Positions 41,567 to 51,255 of a stretch of 64,000 bases of DNA are shown piece after piece (the stretch's first letter is position 1; each line of letters starts with the position of its first letter). The stretch covers positions 62,001 to 126,000 of the forward strand of contig BBOA01000001.1 in the NCBI GenBank assembly GCA_001485295.1. The letters are read 5' to 3'. This stretch comes from Type-B symbiont of Plautia stali. Its GTDB lineage: Bacteria; Pseudomonadota; Gammaproteobacteria; Enterobacterales; Enterobacteriaceae. The position numbers and the translations under genes were made by a program. The notes beneath the pieces were generated by a model. The model was given only the letters and a program-made list of their open reading frames with translations. It ran no database searches and was not told where the DNA came from.

Positions 41567-42029
41567 GAGTCACCGCCTGAAAATCACCGGACTTGCCGCC
41601 GCTTTTGCTCAGCAGGCGCAGCTGATCGATGACGATATCTTTCTGCGCCGCTTTATACATGTCGTAGATAGTTAGGGACGCCACCGACGCGGCGGTCAGC
41701 GTCTCCATCTCGACGCCGGTTTTGCCGCTCAAGCGGCAAAGCGAGGTGATGCGCACGCGCTGATGTTCCGGCTCGGCGACCAAGTTGACTTCAACTTTGA
41801 TCATCATCAGCGGATGGCAAAGCGGGATCAGCTTCCAGGTGCGCTTGGCAGCCTGAATGCCGGCCATGCGCGCGGTAGCGAAGACGTCGCCTTTATGGTG
41901 GCTGCCGTCGACGATCATCTGCAGCGTCTTGGCGGTCATCAGCCCCAGCGCTTCCGCGCGCGCCTCGCGCGCCGTTTCCGCTTTGGCCGAATGGGCTTCG
42001 CCCGCGACATTAATATGAGTCAGTTGCAT
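41559..42029 (-). CDS. moaC: MoaC, cyclic pyranopterin monophosphate synthase, lacking MVDV
   Basis: 156 residues: [12 protein letters not shown] then [38 protein letters not shown] (catalytic Lys of HHKGDV), [35 protein letters not shown] followed by YKAAQKD. The near-invariant MVDVS is cut to S: four codons are deleted in frame between AGEAH and SAKAE, and the usual DMCKA is DMYKA. MoaC acts with MoaA on GTP. Open frame, but probably decaying. Confidence 0.85.
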   Translation of the reverse strand: MQLTHINVAGEAHSAKAETAREARAEALGLMTAKTLQMIVDGSHHKGDVFATARMAGIQAAKRTWKLIPLCHPLMMIKVEVNLVAEPEHQRVRITSLCRLSGKTGVEMETLTAASVASLTIYDMYKAAQKDIVIDQLRLLSKSGGKSGDFQAVTHD

Positions 42030-42032
42030 GGC

Positions 42033-42551
42033 TTACAGCTTCTTTAAATGTGAAACGAAATTACAGGGGTCGGTGCGGACGTCGATCTGGTCGGCGATAA
42101 TATGCTTCCAAGCGCTCTCGCAGGCGCTAGTCGATCCCTGTACGACAAAGATCAGCATGCCATTGGCCATCCCGGCGACGGCGCGCGACTGCAGCGTCGA
42201 GCCGCCGATATCTTCCCAAGAGAACATGCAGAACAGCTCGCCGAAGCCCTCTATTTTGCAATCGAAAAGCGGCTCAATCACCTCCGGCGTGTTGTTCTTC
42301 GCGTAAAATCTCGTGCCGCCATTGATTCACCACCACCTGCACGCCCTAGCTGGCGATCTAGCGCGACACGATATGGCGCGAGTGCGGTAGCGATCCTCGC
42401 CGACAGTGGCGTGATCCACCACCACATGGCCGGCTTCGCTCGCCGCGGCGCGCAGGTAGTCGCCGGAGGTGTCGCTGCTAGCATCGCGTCGGTCGGAGAC
42501 GGTCAGCACCGCCAAGTTAACCGGAATAAATTCACCTGTAGATTTGCTAAT
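42033..42551 (-). pseudogene. moaB: MoaB, broken, start codon ATT
   Basis: After AGGAGCGA the reading begins ATT-AGC-AAA: ISKSTGEFIPVNLAVLTVSD with a second block DTSGDYLRAAASEAGHVVVD, then a shift, IVSR, amber for Trp, IAS, amber, GVQVVV, loss of the TGGTG motif, and finally FDCKIEGFGELFCMFSWEDI, GGSTLQSRAVAGMANGMLIF to the stop. The usual ATG has become ATT. MoaB is an MPT-binding protein dispensable in some bacteria. Confidence 0.88.
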
Positions 42552-42567
42552 TGACTCGCTCCTGAGA

Positions 42568-42960
42568 TTAGCTGCCGATTAAAGGAAAAGTTCTGCGTGA
42601 TACCGGTGTTGCCCTAGTGCAGGAGGTGCGTCTGCTTCTTCTCGCCCAAGCTGTGGGCAATACGCGCCTGCAGCTCCACCTGCTCTGCTGATCGTCGGAG
42701 ATTAATATATCACGCAGCGGCACGCCGCTGTCGCCGAACAGGCAGAGATGCAGATTGCTGTGCGCCGACACGCGCAGACGGTTACAGCTGGCACAGAAGT
42801 CGCGCGAATAGGGCATAATCAGGCCGATCTCGCCGACGTAGTCGGGATGCCAAAACACCTTGCGCTAGGCCGCCGCGGCGGCCGCGTTTTCCAAATATGG
42901 GAGATGTAGGTATTTCTTTCTGCACCTTGGCAGCGCGTCGGCTGCGGCCTGAATCCCCTA
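42568..42960 (-). pseudogene. moaA: MoaA, C-terminal fragment
   Basis: Reads [51 protein letters not shown], then a shift, KKQTHLLH, amber, [11 protein letters not shown]. This is the second iron-sulphur cluster domain of MoaA. The radical-SAM core with CxxxCxxC is deleted, so the first step of molybdenum cofactor synthesis (GTP rearrangement) is absent from this locus. Confidence 0.9.
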
Positions 42961-43126
42961 TCGTTTGACTTAGGCATTCAGGCTTTGAGTATATGTCACC
43001 CACATGGACGACATGGTTGGCAAATAGTAGCGTGATTTTTGCCGCTCTGTCATCATCTAATTGTGCTATATATGTTGGTACATAACGTATTTTCGCCGCA
43101 TTTTCGCGGCAGTAGCGTTAATATAG

Positions 43127-43165
43127 CCCGCTGCCGACGCGCCGGTACGGCGTGTCGGCAGCGGG
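43127..43165 (+). repeat. 17-bp GC-rich hairpin in the ybhK leader
   Basis: CCCGCTGCCGACGCGCC and GGCGTGTCGGCAGCGGG pair along 17 bp (one G-U) around GGTAC. It ends 6 nt before the ribosome site and 13 nt before ATG 43179. No T-run follows on either strand, so it does not look like a simple terminator. Confidence 0.85.
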
Positions 43166-43178
43166 AGTAAGAGGAACT

Positions 43179-44084
43179 ATGAACCGAACTTTGTCAGATC
43201 TCGATCGCGTGGTAGCGCTGGGCGGCGGACACGGCTTGGGACGCGTGATGTCCGCGCTGTCGCCGCTGGGTTCGCGCCTGACCGGCATCGTCACCACCAC
43301 CGACAACGGCGGCTCTACCGGGCGCATTCGTCGCTCAGAAGGCGGCATCGCTTGGGGCGATATGCGCAACTGCGTCAACCAGCTGATCACCGAGCCGAAC
43401 GTCGCCTCGGAGATGTTTGAGTATCGCTTCGCCGGCAACGGCGAACTCGCCGGGCATAACCTAGGCAACCTGATGCTCAAGGCGCTGGATCACCTCAGCG
43501 TACGGCCGCTGGAGGCGATCAACATCATCCGCAACCTGCTCAAGGTCGACGCCTTTCTGATTCCAATGTCGGAGCAGCCGGTGGATCTAGTGGCGTTAGA
43601 CAGCGAAGGTAATATGGTTTACGGTGAAACCGCTATCGACGCCATGAAGCAGCCGCCGCAGGAGCTGATGCTGCACCCCAATGTCGCGCCGACGCGCGAA
43701 GCGCTGGAGGCGATCGCCGAAGCGGACCTGATCCTGATTGGCCCTGGCAGCTTTTACACCAGCCTGATGCCGAGCCTTCTGATGGAGGAGCTGGCGCGCG
43801 CGCTGTGCCGCACCCCGGCCACCATGGTCTTTATCGGCAACCTAGGACGCGAGCTTAGCCCGGCCGCCGCCAGCCTGACGGTGGCGGATAAGCTAGCGAT
43901 GATGGAAAAATATATCGGCAGGCAGGTGATTGACGCGGTGGTGGTCAGCCCTTCCGCCGATACGGCCGGCGTGGAAGATCGCCTGACCGTGCGCGAGCCG
44001 CTGGAGGCCGCCGATATCCCCTATCGTCACGACCGCCAGCTGCTGCGCGTGGCGCTAGAACAGGCCATTCAGCGCTTTAGCTAA
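43179..44084 (+). CDS. ybhK: YbhK/YvcK-family protein (CofD-like)
   Basis: About 301 residues, E. coli length. Reads [69 protein letters not shown] and [18 protein letters not shown], the CofD/YvcK Rossmann-like fold that binds UDP-sugars. YvcK proteins tune cell-wall and central carbon metabolism in Gram-positives; in enterobacteria the role is unclear. ATG 43179 is chosen because AAGAGGA lies just upstream; the in-frame start 27 nt earlier is inside the hairpin. Convergent with uvrB. Intact. Confidence 0.92.
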   Translation: MNRTLSDLDRVVALGGGHGLGRVMSALSPLGSRLTGIVTTTDNGGSTGRIRRSEGGIAWGDMRNCVNQLITEPNVASEMFEYRFAGNGELAGHNLGNLMLKALDHLSVRPLEAINIIRNLLKVDAFLIPMSEQPVDLVALDSEGNMVYGETAIDAMKQPPQELMLHPNVAPTREALEAIAEADLILIGPGSFYTSLMPSLLMEELARALCRTPATMVFIGNLGRELSPAAASLTVADKLAMMEKYIGRQVIDAVVVSPSADTAGVEDRLTVREPLEAADIPYRHDRQLLRVALEQAIQRFS

Positions 44085-44088
44085 GCCG

Positions 44089-46110
44089 CTATGAGGCGGT
44101 GATAAACAACTCACGTAGCTCGTGCAGCTTGTCACGCAAGTTCGCCGCCTCTTCGAACTCCAAGTTCTGCGCGTGCTGCTGCATCTGCGATTCCAGCTCG
44201 TGGAGCTTCTTCTGCAGCGCCTGCGGCGTCAGTGCCAGATAGCTAGCGTCTGCCTCGGCGGCGCTGCGCCCGCTGGCTTTGGCCTTGCCGCGCGTCTTGA
44301 CGACATTCTGGTCCAGTTCGAGGATATCGGTGATCTTCTTATTGAGGCCCTGCGGCACGATGCCGTGCTCCTCGTTGTAGTTCTGCTGCTTCTCGCGGCG
44401 GCGTTCGGTCTCGTCGATGGCGCGCGCCATGGAGTTAGTGATGTGGTCAGCGTAGAGGATCACCTTGCCGTTGACGTTACGCGCGGCGCGGCCGATAGTC
44501 TGGATCAGCGAGCGTTCGGAGCGAAGGAATCCCTCTTTGTCCGCGTCGAGGATCGCCACCAGCGACACTTCCGGCATATCTAACCCTTCGCGCAGCAGGT
44601 TGATCCCTACCAACACGTTGAACTCGCCGAGACGCAGATCTCGAATAATCTCCATACGCTCAACGGTATCAATATCGGAGTGCAGATAGCGCACCTTCTC
44701 GCCGTGCTCTTCAAGATATTCGGTGAGATCTTCCGCCATACGCTTGGTGAGCGTGGTAACTAGCACGCGCTCGTTGATGGTGACGCGCTTGCGGATCTCC
44801 GACAGCAGGTCATCCACCTGCGTCGCTACCGGACGCACCTCTAGCAGCGGATCGAGCAGGCCGGTCGGACGCACCACTTGGTCGATTACCTCACCGCCCG
44901 ATTTCTCCAGCTCGTAGTTGCCCGGCGTCGCCGAGACGTAAATGGTCTGCGGCGCCAGCGCCTCGAACTCTTCAAACCTGAGCGGTCGGTTATCCAAAGC
45001 CGAAGGCAGGCGGAAACCGTACTCCACCAACGTCTCCTTGCGCGTACGGTCGCCTTTATACATCCCGCCGATTTGCGGGATGGTGACATGGGATTCATCG
45101 ACGATCAGCAGCCCGTCGGCGGGCAGGTAGTCGAACAGCGTCGGCGGCGGCTGGCCCGGCCCACGCCCGGAGAGGTAGCGCGAGTAGTTTTCGATGCCCG
45201 AGCAGTAGCCTAGCTCGTTCATCATCTCTAGGTCGAACTGGGTGCGCTGCGTCAGACGCTGCTCTTCCAGTAGCTTGTTGTCCTCCAGCAGCACGCGGCG
45301 ACGATACACCAGCTCCTCTTTGATCTCCTCCACCGACTGCAGAATACGTTTGCGCGGCGTCACGTAGTGGGTTTTCGGATAGATGGTGTAACGAGGCACG
45401 GTCGACACGATCTGCCCGGTGAGCGGATAGAACAGCGACAGCCGCTCAACCTCTTCGTCGAATAGCTCGACGCGCAGCGCGATATCTTCCGACTCCGCCG
45501 GGAAGATATCGATCACTTCGCCGCGCACGCGGAAGATGCCGCGCTGGAACGCCTGATCGTCGCGCGCATACTGCAGCTCCGCCAGCCGGCGCAGAATACT
45601 GCGCTGATCGATGATCATGCCGCGCGTCAGGTGCAGCATCATTTTCAGATAGAGATCGGGGTCGCCCAGACCATAAATGGCGGAGACCGACGCCACCACG
45701 ATGACGTCGCGGCGCTCCAGCAGCGCTTTGGTGGCCGACAGACGCATCTGCTCGATATGTTCGTTTACCGAGGCGTCTTTTTCGATAAAGGTGTCGGAGC
45801 TGGGCACATAGACTTCCGGCTGATAGTAATCGTAGTAAGAGACAAAGAACTCGACTGCATTATCGGGGAAGAACTCTTTCATCTCGCCATAGAGCTGCGC
45901 CGCTAGGGTTTTGTTAGGCGCCAGCACCATCGCCGGCCGGTTGAGATCGGCGATCACGTTGGCGACGGTAAAGGTCTTGCCGGAGCCGGTCACGCCAAGC
46001 AGCGTCTGATGGGCAAGACCACCCTCCAGCCCCTCTTTAAGGCGACGAATCGCCTCTGGCTGATCGCCAGAGGGCTGAAAGGCGGAATTTAGTTTAAAGA
46101 CTTTATTCAT
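44089..46110 (-). CDS. uvrB: UvrB excinuclease subunit
   Basis: 673 residues, full length. Visible: Walker [19 protein letters not shown], the beta-hairpin region [38 protein letters not shown], helicase motifs [14 protein letters not shown] and [29 protein letters not shown], and the C-terminal UVR domain [20 protein letters not shown]. UvrB verifies DNA damage and loads UvrC in nucleotide excision repair. A LexA box and paired DnaA boxes lie upstream. Intact. Confidence 0.98.
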   Translation of the reverse strand: MNKVFKLNSAFQPSGDQPEAIRRLKEGLEGGLAHQTLLGVTGSGKTFTVANVIADLNRPAMVLAPNKTLAAQLYGEMKEFFPDNAVEFFVSYYDYYQPEVYVPSSDTFIEKDASVNEHIEQMRLSATKALLERRDVIVVASVSAIYGLGDPDLYLKMMLHLTRGMIIDQRSILRRLAELQYARDDQAFQRGIFRVRGEVIDIFPAESEDIALRVELFDEEVERLSLFYPLTGQIVSTVPRYTIYPKTHYVTPRKRILQSVEEIKEELVYRRRVLLEDNKLLEEQRLTQRTQFDLEMMNELGYCSGIENYSRYLSGRGPGQPPPTLFDYLPADGLLIVDESHVTIPQIGGMYKGDRTRKETLVEYGFRLPSALDNRPLRFEEFEALAPQTIYVSATPGNYELEKSGGEVIDQVVRPTGLLDPLLEVRPVATQVDDLLSEIRKRVTINERVLVTTLTKRMAEDLTEYLEEHGEKVRYLHSDIDTVERMEIIRDLRLGEFNVLVGINLLREGLDMPEVSLVAILDADKEGFLRSERSLIQTIGRAARNVNGKVILYADHITNSMARAIDETERRREKQQNYNEEHGIVPQGLNKKITDILELDQNVVKTRGKAKASGRSAAEADASYLALTPQALQKKLHELESQMQQHAQNLEFEEAANLRDKLHELRELFITAS

Positions 46111-46187
46111 GACTTGCGGTTCCTGCTGAAGAATGCGGCGGGTAGCCGAATCATTTTACTTTGCCATGGCGATTTTGCCAGAGAATA

Positions 46188-46207
46188 TACTGGGTAAATC
46201 ACCAGTA
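46188..46207 (-). promoter_or_regulatory. LexA (SOS) box of uvrB
   Basis: TACTGGGTAAATCACCAGTA is a 20-bp dyad with the required CTG-N10-CAG spacing, 78 bp before the uvrB start. uvrB is SOS-controlled in E. coli by a box at a comparable place, so LexA repression is very likely kept. Confidence 0.85.
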
Positions 46208-46493
46208 AATGGGCAAAGTGAGGTGCGCAGGGCGCGCCGCGCTTAAGCTCGCGTAACAGAGCGAAAACTTTTTTCGCCTTGTGTAAGGTTATCCCCAGCC
46301 GGAGCGGATTTATAACATTTGTCAAGAGAGTGTCATTATTCATTCTGGTTACGCAGCGGATAAACCTCAGGCTTGTTTTTTAAAAACGCAATTTTTTCAA
46401 AAAAATATGCGAAAAAACCAGTTTCTCAGCATTATGTAACCAAGCCGCTTATTTTCTCACTTGCACTGTGTTTTCACTGTCTAATACACAAGG

Positions 46494-46516
46494 TTATCCA
46501 CAGGAATAGTGGATAA
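46494..46516. promoter_or_regulatory. Inverted pair of DnaA boxes
   Basis: TTATCCACA (consensus box) and, 5 nt on, AGTGGATAA form an 8-bp inverted repeat. The E. coli uvrB control region is also known to bind DnaA. A titration or regulatory site is the likely role. Confidence 0.7.
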
Positions 46517-46959
46517 CTAAGCACAGCTCTTTGGCTATCGTCTGTGCATAATTTTTTGTCCTTAAGCCACACAAGTGAAAAAATTTTTCCTCTTTAATTC
46601 CTGCAGGGAACGGCAACCCTAGCTATGCTTTTTCAGTCGCATTTGCCAGCAAGACCAGACATAATTCAATAGGCTGCCCGCTTGTTGCCCTGATACTAGA
46701 AACGTTAAGTCATTAGCAAAGTGAAAGTGCAGCGCCCTAATTAACCTTGGCAATTGTTAAACACTATTTATCAATAACCTGCAAATCGCCGCCTGCCCGC
46801 GTCTGTTGAAGGTTGAAGAGATTTTGGCCCGCTAATTACGATTGCAGGGGTAATTAGGTTGAGGATAACGGGGCGAGAGCACCGCCGTGGAAAACTTGTT
46901 TGCCATACCGTCAAAGCGCGGGAAAGCATTCAGGTGAAATCTGGAAAGAGGAGAGTCAG

Positions 46960-47600
46960 ATGCTGAGTTTACGTTCGGTGAATCAGTTTTACGGGCAGAA
47001 CCATATACTGTGGGATGTGGATTTCCACCTGCCGCCCGGTACCTGCACCGACGTGCTAAGCCGTCCGGGCATGGGCAAAACCACGCTAATGAACTGTATT
47101 ATAGGCCGTCTGTCGATCAACAGCGGCTCGATGACCTGGCAGGAAGATGGCTCACCGCCGCGCGATCTACTGCAGCCGGCCGAACAGCGCGCGCATGGGC
47201 ATCGGCTATGTACCGCAGGGCCATCATATCTTTTCGCAGATGAGCGTGGAGGATAACCTGCTGATTGCGCTGATGGCGGGGAGCGGCCAGAGCGACAAAT
47301 CGTATCTAATCCCCGAAATCCCCGAAATAGTGTTTGACCTATTTCCTGCGCTCTATTCGCTGCGGCAGCAGCGCAGCGGCGAGCTGCAGGTCAACCAGCA
47401 GCAACAGCTGGCGCTGCGTCCCAAACTGCTGATCCTCGACGAGCCAACCGACGGCATGTCGCCCTAGCTAGAAAAGGAGATGGGAAACTTGATCCGCCCC
47501 TGAATCTCGATTACGGCCTCACCATTTTGTTGCTGGAGCAGCGCGTGTCGCTGCTCCGTCGCGTCGCCGGCTATTTTTTGCTACGGTGGGCTGAAGGCTA
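46960..47600 (+). pseudogene. urtE: UrtE-like urea ABC ATPase, broken
   Basis: From ATG 46960: LSLRSVNQFYGQNHILWDVD, SRPGMGKTTLMNCIIGRL (altered Walker A), GIGYVPQGHHIFSQMSVEDN, FDLFPALYSLRQQRSGELQV, QQQLALRPKLLILDEPTDGM with SP, then TAG for Trp. A frameshift near 47180, a 9-nt tandem duplication (47309-47326) and a late shift break it. It resembles the second ATPase of urea/branched-chain amino acid importers; no other urt gene is nearby. Confidence 0.8.
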
Positions 47601-48266
47601 CGCCGGCAGCATCAGGAAGCGGCCGCACTCCACCTGCGCCGCTGAATCCGGCAGCCAGGGGATCTCGCCGAGAAACGGCGCGGGAATGCGCTGTTTCAGC
47701 GCCGTCATATAGACCTGATGCCGCTTGCCTGGCGGCTCGATACAGTTGGCGATCCAGCCTGCCAGCTTCAGGCTGCGCGCCTGCACCGCATCAGCGGTGA
47801 GCATTGCGTGATTAATGCAGCCCAGCTTAACGCCGACCACCAGAATCACCGGCAGCTGCTCCTGCGCGACCCAGTCGGCGTAGGTTTGCGTCTCTGACAG
47901 CGGCGTATACCAGCCGCCTGCGCCTTCCACTAGCACCCACTCCGCCTGCGCTTCCAGCGCGCGCAGCCCCTGCGACAGCGTCTCGAACGTAATCGGCCTG
48001 CCCTCTTCCGCGCTAACGATATTCGGCGATGTCGGCTCGATAAACGCCAGCGGATTCACCTGATCATAACGCAACGCCACGCTGCTGTAGCGCTGCAGCG
48101 CCAGCGCGTCGCTGTTGCGCACCCCCGCCAGCGTCTGTTCGCAGCCAGAGGCGACCGGCTTATAGCCCGCGGTGCGATAGCCTGCCGCGCTCGCCGCCTG
48201 CAGCAGCGCGCCGCTGGCGACGGTTTTGCCGACCTCGGTATCGGTGCCGGTAATAAACCATTTCAT
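47598..48266 (-). CDS. bioD: BioD dethiobiotin synthetase
   Basis: 222 residues. P-loop GTDTEVGKTVASGALLQAAS, KPVASGCE, and VEGAGGWYTPLSETQTYADW are the ATP and diaminopelargonate sites; IEPTSPNI and a late WIANCIEPP also fit. It closes the ureido ring using CO2 and ATP. The start ATG 48266 shares ATGA with the bioC stop; the open frame upstream is only read-through of bioC in another frame. Last gene of bioBFCD; intact. Confidence 0.95.
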   Translation of the reverse strand: MKWFITGTDTEVGKTVASGALLQAASAAGYRTAGYKPVASGCEQTLAGVRNSDALALQRYSSVALRYDQVNPLAFIEPTSPNIVSAEEGRPITFETLSQGLRALEAQAEWVLVEGAGGWYTPLSETQTYADWVAQEQLPVILVVGVKLGCINHAMLTADAVQARSLKLAGWIANCIEPPGKRHQVYMTALKQRIPAPFLGEIPWLPDSAAQVECGRFLMLPA

Positions 48267-49018
48267 CGTTGTGTGATTCCAAAAAGCAGTTGATAGGTCA
48301 GCCGGTAGCCCTGCGCATCGCGCGGCCACAGCGTTTCCAGCTGCGCCAGCCGCTGCCGTGTCACCGGCGCGCTGTCCCGGCCTTGGTGCAAATGGGTGGC
48401 GCCGATCCCTTTCAGCGATCGCATCGCGCTCAGCGCGCTGGGAAAGTGCATTACCAGCATCTGCCGGACAAACCGCAGATTCAGCCCAGCGCCCGCCGCG
48501 CGCACTTGTTTCTCGGACAAAAAGCGGTTGACGCGCTCGCTGCCGCCGAGCGGCTGCCAAGCATCGTGCACATCCTGCAGCGAACCGGCCAGCAGCGTCG
48601 AGAACAGCATAACGCCTTCGGGACGCAGCACGCGGGCGAACTGCTGCAGCGCGGTGCGCAAATCGCTGCTCCACTGCACCGCCAAGTTGCTCCACACCCG
48701 ATCAACGCTCTGGCTCGCCAGCGGCAACGCGTCGATATCGCCCACTAGATAGAGGCTCGCCGCGTCGAGGCTGCGCGCCTGCCGCAGCATCTGCGGAGAG
48801 AGATCGAGCGCCACGACGTGCTGCCCGCGCTCACGCCACAGGCGGCTATACCAGCCGGTACCGCAACCTGCGTCCAGCAGATCGCCGTCGGCCGCAGGCG
48901 GCGCCAGCGCCAGTAGTATGTCTCCGCAGCGGCGCTGCAGCTCGGCATACTGTTCGTAATAGCCCGCTGCGCGGCCAAAAGCGCGCGCCACCGCGGCTTT
49001 GTTAACCGGCAGCGTCAT
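48263..49018 (-). CDS. bioC: BioC malonyl-ACP methyltransferase
   Basis: 251 residues, E. coli length, starting [23 protein letters not shown] motif [19 protein letters not shown], acidic loop [32 protein letters not shown] and the late [19 protein letters not shown] are conserved. BioC methylates malonyl-ACP so the fatty acid machinery can build pimeloyl-ACP. ATG 49018 lies inside the end of bioF (17-nt overlap). Intact. Confidence 0.95.
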   Translation of the reverse strand: MTLPVNKAAVARAFGRAAGYYEQYAELQRRCGDILLALAPPAADGDLLDAGCGTGWYSRLWRERGQHVVALDLSPQMLRQARSLDAASLYLVGDIDALPLASQSVDRVWSNLAVQWSSDLRTALQQFARVLRPEGVMLFSTLLAGSLQDVHDAWQPLGGSERVNRFLSEKQVRAAGAGLNLRFVRQMLVMHFPSALSAMRSLKGIGATHLHQGRDSAPVTRQRLAQLETLWPRDAQGYRLTYQLLFGITQR

Positions 49019-50141
49019 GCAGTGCCTCCAGCAGAACGTCAATGTCGTCCGGCCGGTGGGCGGCGGTCAGCGTAATGCGTAGCCGAGCGGTGCCGGGCGG
49101 CACGGTCGGCGGGCGGATGGCACTGACCCAGCAGCCCGCCTGCGCCAGCCGCTGCGACAGCGCCAGCGCGGCGCCATTGTCGCCGATAATAAGTGGCTGT
49201 ATCGCACTTTCAGAGGGCATCAGCGACCAAGGCAAGCCCGCCGCGCCGCCGCGAAAGCGTCGAATATTGTCGTGGAGCCGCTGACGCAGCGCGTCACCGT
49301 GCTGAATTTTGCCCAGCGCCGCCAGTAGCGCGCTTGCCTGCGCTGGCGGCATCGCCGTGGAATAGATCAAATGACGGGAAAACTGCAGAAAATAGTCGGC
49401 GGTGGTATCGTCGCACAGCAGCGCTGCGCCGCTAACACCAAAGGCTTTACCAAACGTAACTACCAGCAGCTCCGGCTTGACGCCCTGCTGCCAGCAGCTG
49501 CCGCGCCCCTGCTCGCCTACTACGCCAATGCCGTGGGCGTCATCCACCAGCAGCCAGCCGCCGGCGCGTCGGGTGGCTGCGGCGCTCGCCGCCAGCGGCG
49601 CGCTGTCGCCATCCATGCTAAAGATCCCTTCAGTCACCACCAAGGTTTCGCCGTTGCAGGGCGACGCCAGCCGTTGCGTCAGGCTGTCGACGTCGTTATG
49701 GTGAAATCGCCGCAGCGCGGCGGGCGTATGGCTCGCTGCATCCAGCAGCGACGCATGCACCAGCTTATCGGCGATCAGGCGATCCTGTTTCTGCGCCAGC
49801 AGATGCACCACCGCTTGGTTAGCGGCGAAACCGGAGATAAACAGCAGCGCGCGCGGATAGCCGAGCCAGTCGGCGAGCTGCGCTTCCAGTTCGGCGTGAC
49901 AGCGGCTATAGCCGGTGACGTGGCTCGACGCACCGGCGCCGGGCGCGCCCTGACGCCAGCCGGCGATCACCATCGGATGCTGGCTCAGGCCGAGATAGTC
50001 GTTGCTGGAGAAGTGGCGATAGGTTTTTCCTTCCACCTCCAGCGTGCGTGTGTCGTTGTGCATGACGAGGCGTCGCTGCCGCCAGCCGTCAGCGGCGCGG
50101 CGCGCGTTCAGCGCCTGTGCTATACGGGCGGAGAAGCTCAT
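49002..50141 (-). CDS. bioF: BioF 8-amino-7-oxononanoate synthase
   Basis: 379 residues of the alpha-oxoamine synthase family. [63 protein letters not shown] and the PLP lysine in [16 protein letters not shown] are visible. It condenses pimeloyl-ACP with alanine. The ATG 50141 overlaps the bioB stop (TAATG). Intact; contains an occasional CTAG but no damage. Confidence 0.96.
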   Translation of the reverse strand: MSFSARIAQALNARRAADGWRQRRLVMHNDTRTLEVEGKTYRHFSSNDYLGLSQHPMVIAGWRQGAPGAGASSHVTGYSRCHAELEAQLADWLGYPRALLFISGFAANQAVVHLLAQKQDRLIADKLVHASLLDAASHTPAALRRFHHNDVDSLTQRLASPCNGETLVVTEGIFSMDGDSAPLAASAAATRRAGGWLLVDDAHGIGVVGEQGRGSCWQQGVKPELLVVTFGKAFGVSGAALLCDDTTADYFLQFSRHLIYSTAMPPAQASALLAALGKIQHGDALRQRLHDNIRRFRGGAAGLPWSLMPSESAIQPLIIGDNGAALALSQRLAQAGCWVSAIRPPTVPPGTARLRITLTAAHRPDDIDVLLEALHDAAG

Positions 50142-51169
50142 TACACCGCCGCGTTGTAGAACTGATCGGTGTCGGAGTGGAACAGCTGCTCGCTCAGCTG
50201 CTGCTGTTCGTCGTCGCTGTGTGCGGTATAGGTATGTTCCGGATTAAGGCCCAGTTTGCGGAACAGCAGCAGGTCCTTATCCTCTTCCGGGTTCGGCGTG
50301 GTCAGCAGCTTGCAGCCATAGAAAATCGAGTTGGCGCCCGCCATAAAGCACATCGCCTGGGTTTGTTCGCTCATCTGCTCACGGCCGGCCGAGAGGCGCA
50401 CGTGCGAAGTCGGCATCATGATACGCGCCACGGCGATAGTGCGGATAAAATCGAATGGTTCGACGTCGTCGTTGTCCGCTAGCGGGGTGCCTTTTACCTT
50501 TATCAGCATATTGATCGGCACGCTCTCCGGTGGCGTCGGCAGGTTCGCCAGCTGTACCAGCAGCCCGGCGCGGTCATTGACGGTTTCGCCCAGTCCGACG
50601 ATGCCGCCCGAGCAGACTTTGATGCCGGCGTCACGCACTTTGCGGAGCGTATCCAGCCGCTCCTGATAAGAGCGCGTGGTGATGATACTGCCGTAAAATT
50701 CCGGCGAGGTGTCGAGGTTGTGGTTATAGAAATCAAGGCCCGCGCCCGCCAGACGCTGCACCTGCTCATCGCTGAGCATGCCGAGCGTCATGCAGGTTTC
50801 CATCCCCAGCGCCTTCACGCCCTGCACCATTTGCTCAAGGCAAGACATATCGCGGTCGTTGGGGTTTTTCCATGCCGCGCCCATGCAGAAACGGCTTGAT
50901 CCTGCCGCTTTCGCTTTGCGCGCCGCCGCTAGCACCTCCTGCACCTCCATTAGCCGCTCTGATTCTAGGCCGGTTTTGTAACGGGCGCTCTGCGGACAGT
51001 ATTTGCAGTCTTCCGGGCAGGCGCCAGTTTTGATCGACAGCAGAGTACTGACCTGAACCTGACGCGGATCGAAATGCTGGCGGTGAACCTGCTGTGCCTC
51101 AAACATCAGCTCAAGAAAAGGTTTATCAAACAGCGCCTGTGCCTGCGCCAGCGTCCAGTGTTGTGCCAT
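50141..51169 (-). CDS. bioB: BioB biotin synthase
   Basis: 342 residues of the radical-SAM family. The cluster motif [16 protein letters not shown], the CxxC-region [12 protein letters not shown], the second-cluster residues [11 protein letters not shown] and RLSAGREQM (Arg ligand) are all present. It inserts sulphur into dethiobiotin. First gene of bioBFCD, reading away from the BirA-type operator. Intact. Confidence 0.97.
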   Translation of the reverse strand: MAQHWTLAQAQALFDKPFLELMFEAQQVHRQHFDPRQVQVSTLLSIKTGACPEDCKYCPQSARYKTGLESERLMEVQEVLAAARKAKAAGSSRFCMGAAWKNPNDRDMSCLEQMVQGVKALGMETCMTLGMLSDEQVQRLAGAGLDFYNHNLDTSPEFYGSIITTRSYQERLDTLRKVRDAGIKVCSGGIVGLGETVNDRAGLLVQLANLPTPPESVPINMLIKVKGTPLADNDDVEPFDFIRTIAVARIMMPTSHVRLSAGREQMSEQTQAMCFMAGANSIFYGCKLLTTPNPEEDKDLLLFRKLGLNPEHTYTAHSDDEQQQLSEQLFHSDTDQFYNAAV

Positions 51170-51217
51170 TACTTACTCCAGAAAAGGGTGTTATCCCGAC
51201 AGTTAACGTGGTTATAC

Positions 51218-51250
51218 TTGTAAACTAAATCTTTTTATTTTGGTTTACAA
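51218..51250. promoter_or_regulatory. BirA operator between bioA and bioB
   Basis: TTGTAAACT - 15 bases - GGTTTACAA is the classical bio operator dyad. BirA charged with biotinyl-AMP would repress both divergent transcripts. It ends only 5 bp before the bioA ATG. Confidence 0.9.
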
Positions 51251-51255
51251 CTACC

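Larger units (their letters stand above)
46111..46959. other. Long regulatory intergenic region upstream of uvrB
   Basis: About 850 bases without a supported gene. It holds the uvrB LexA box (46188-46207) and an inverted DnaA box pair (46494-46516). TTATCCCCA at about 46287 is a third, imperfect DnaA-like site. The rest is AT-rich and probably includes deleted upstream urt genes, of which I see no trace. Confidence 0.6.

Noticed and set aside
46107-46343. 78-codon minus-strand ORF directly before uvrB
   Set aside because: It covers the LexA box and the promoter area and has no recognisable homology or ribosome site; treated as non-coding.
48267-48695. Extended N-terminus for bioD in an open frame
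   Set aside because: This part lies inside bioC in another frame; the bioD start with ATGA overlap and MKWFITGTD matches the family.
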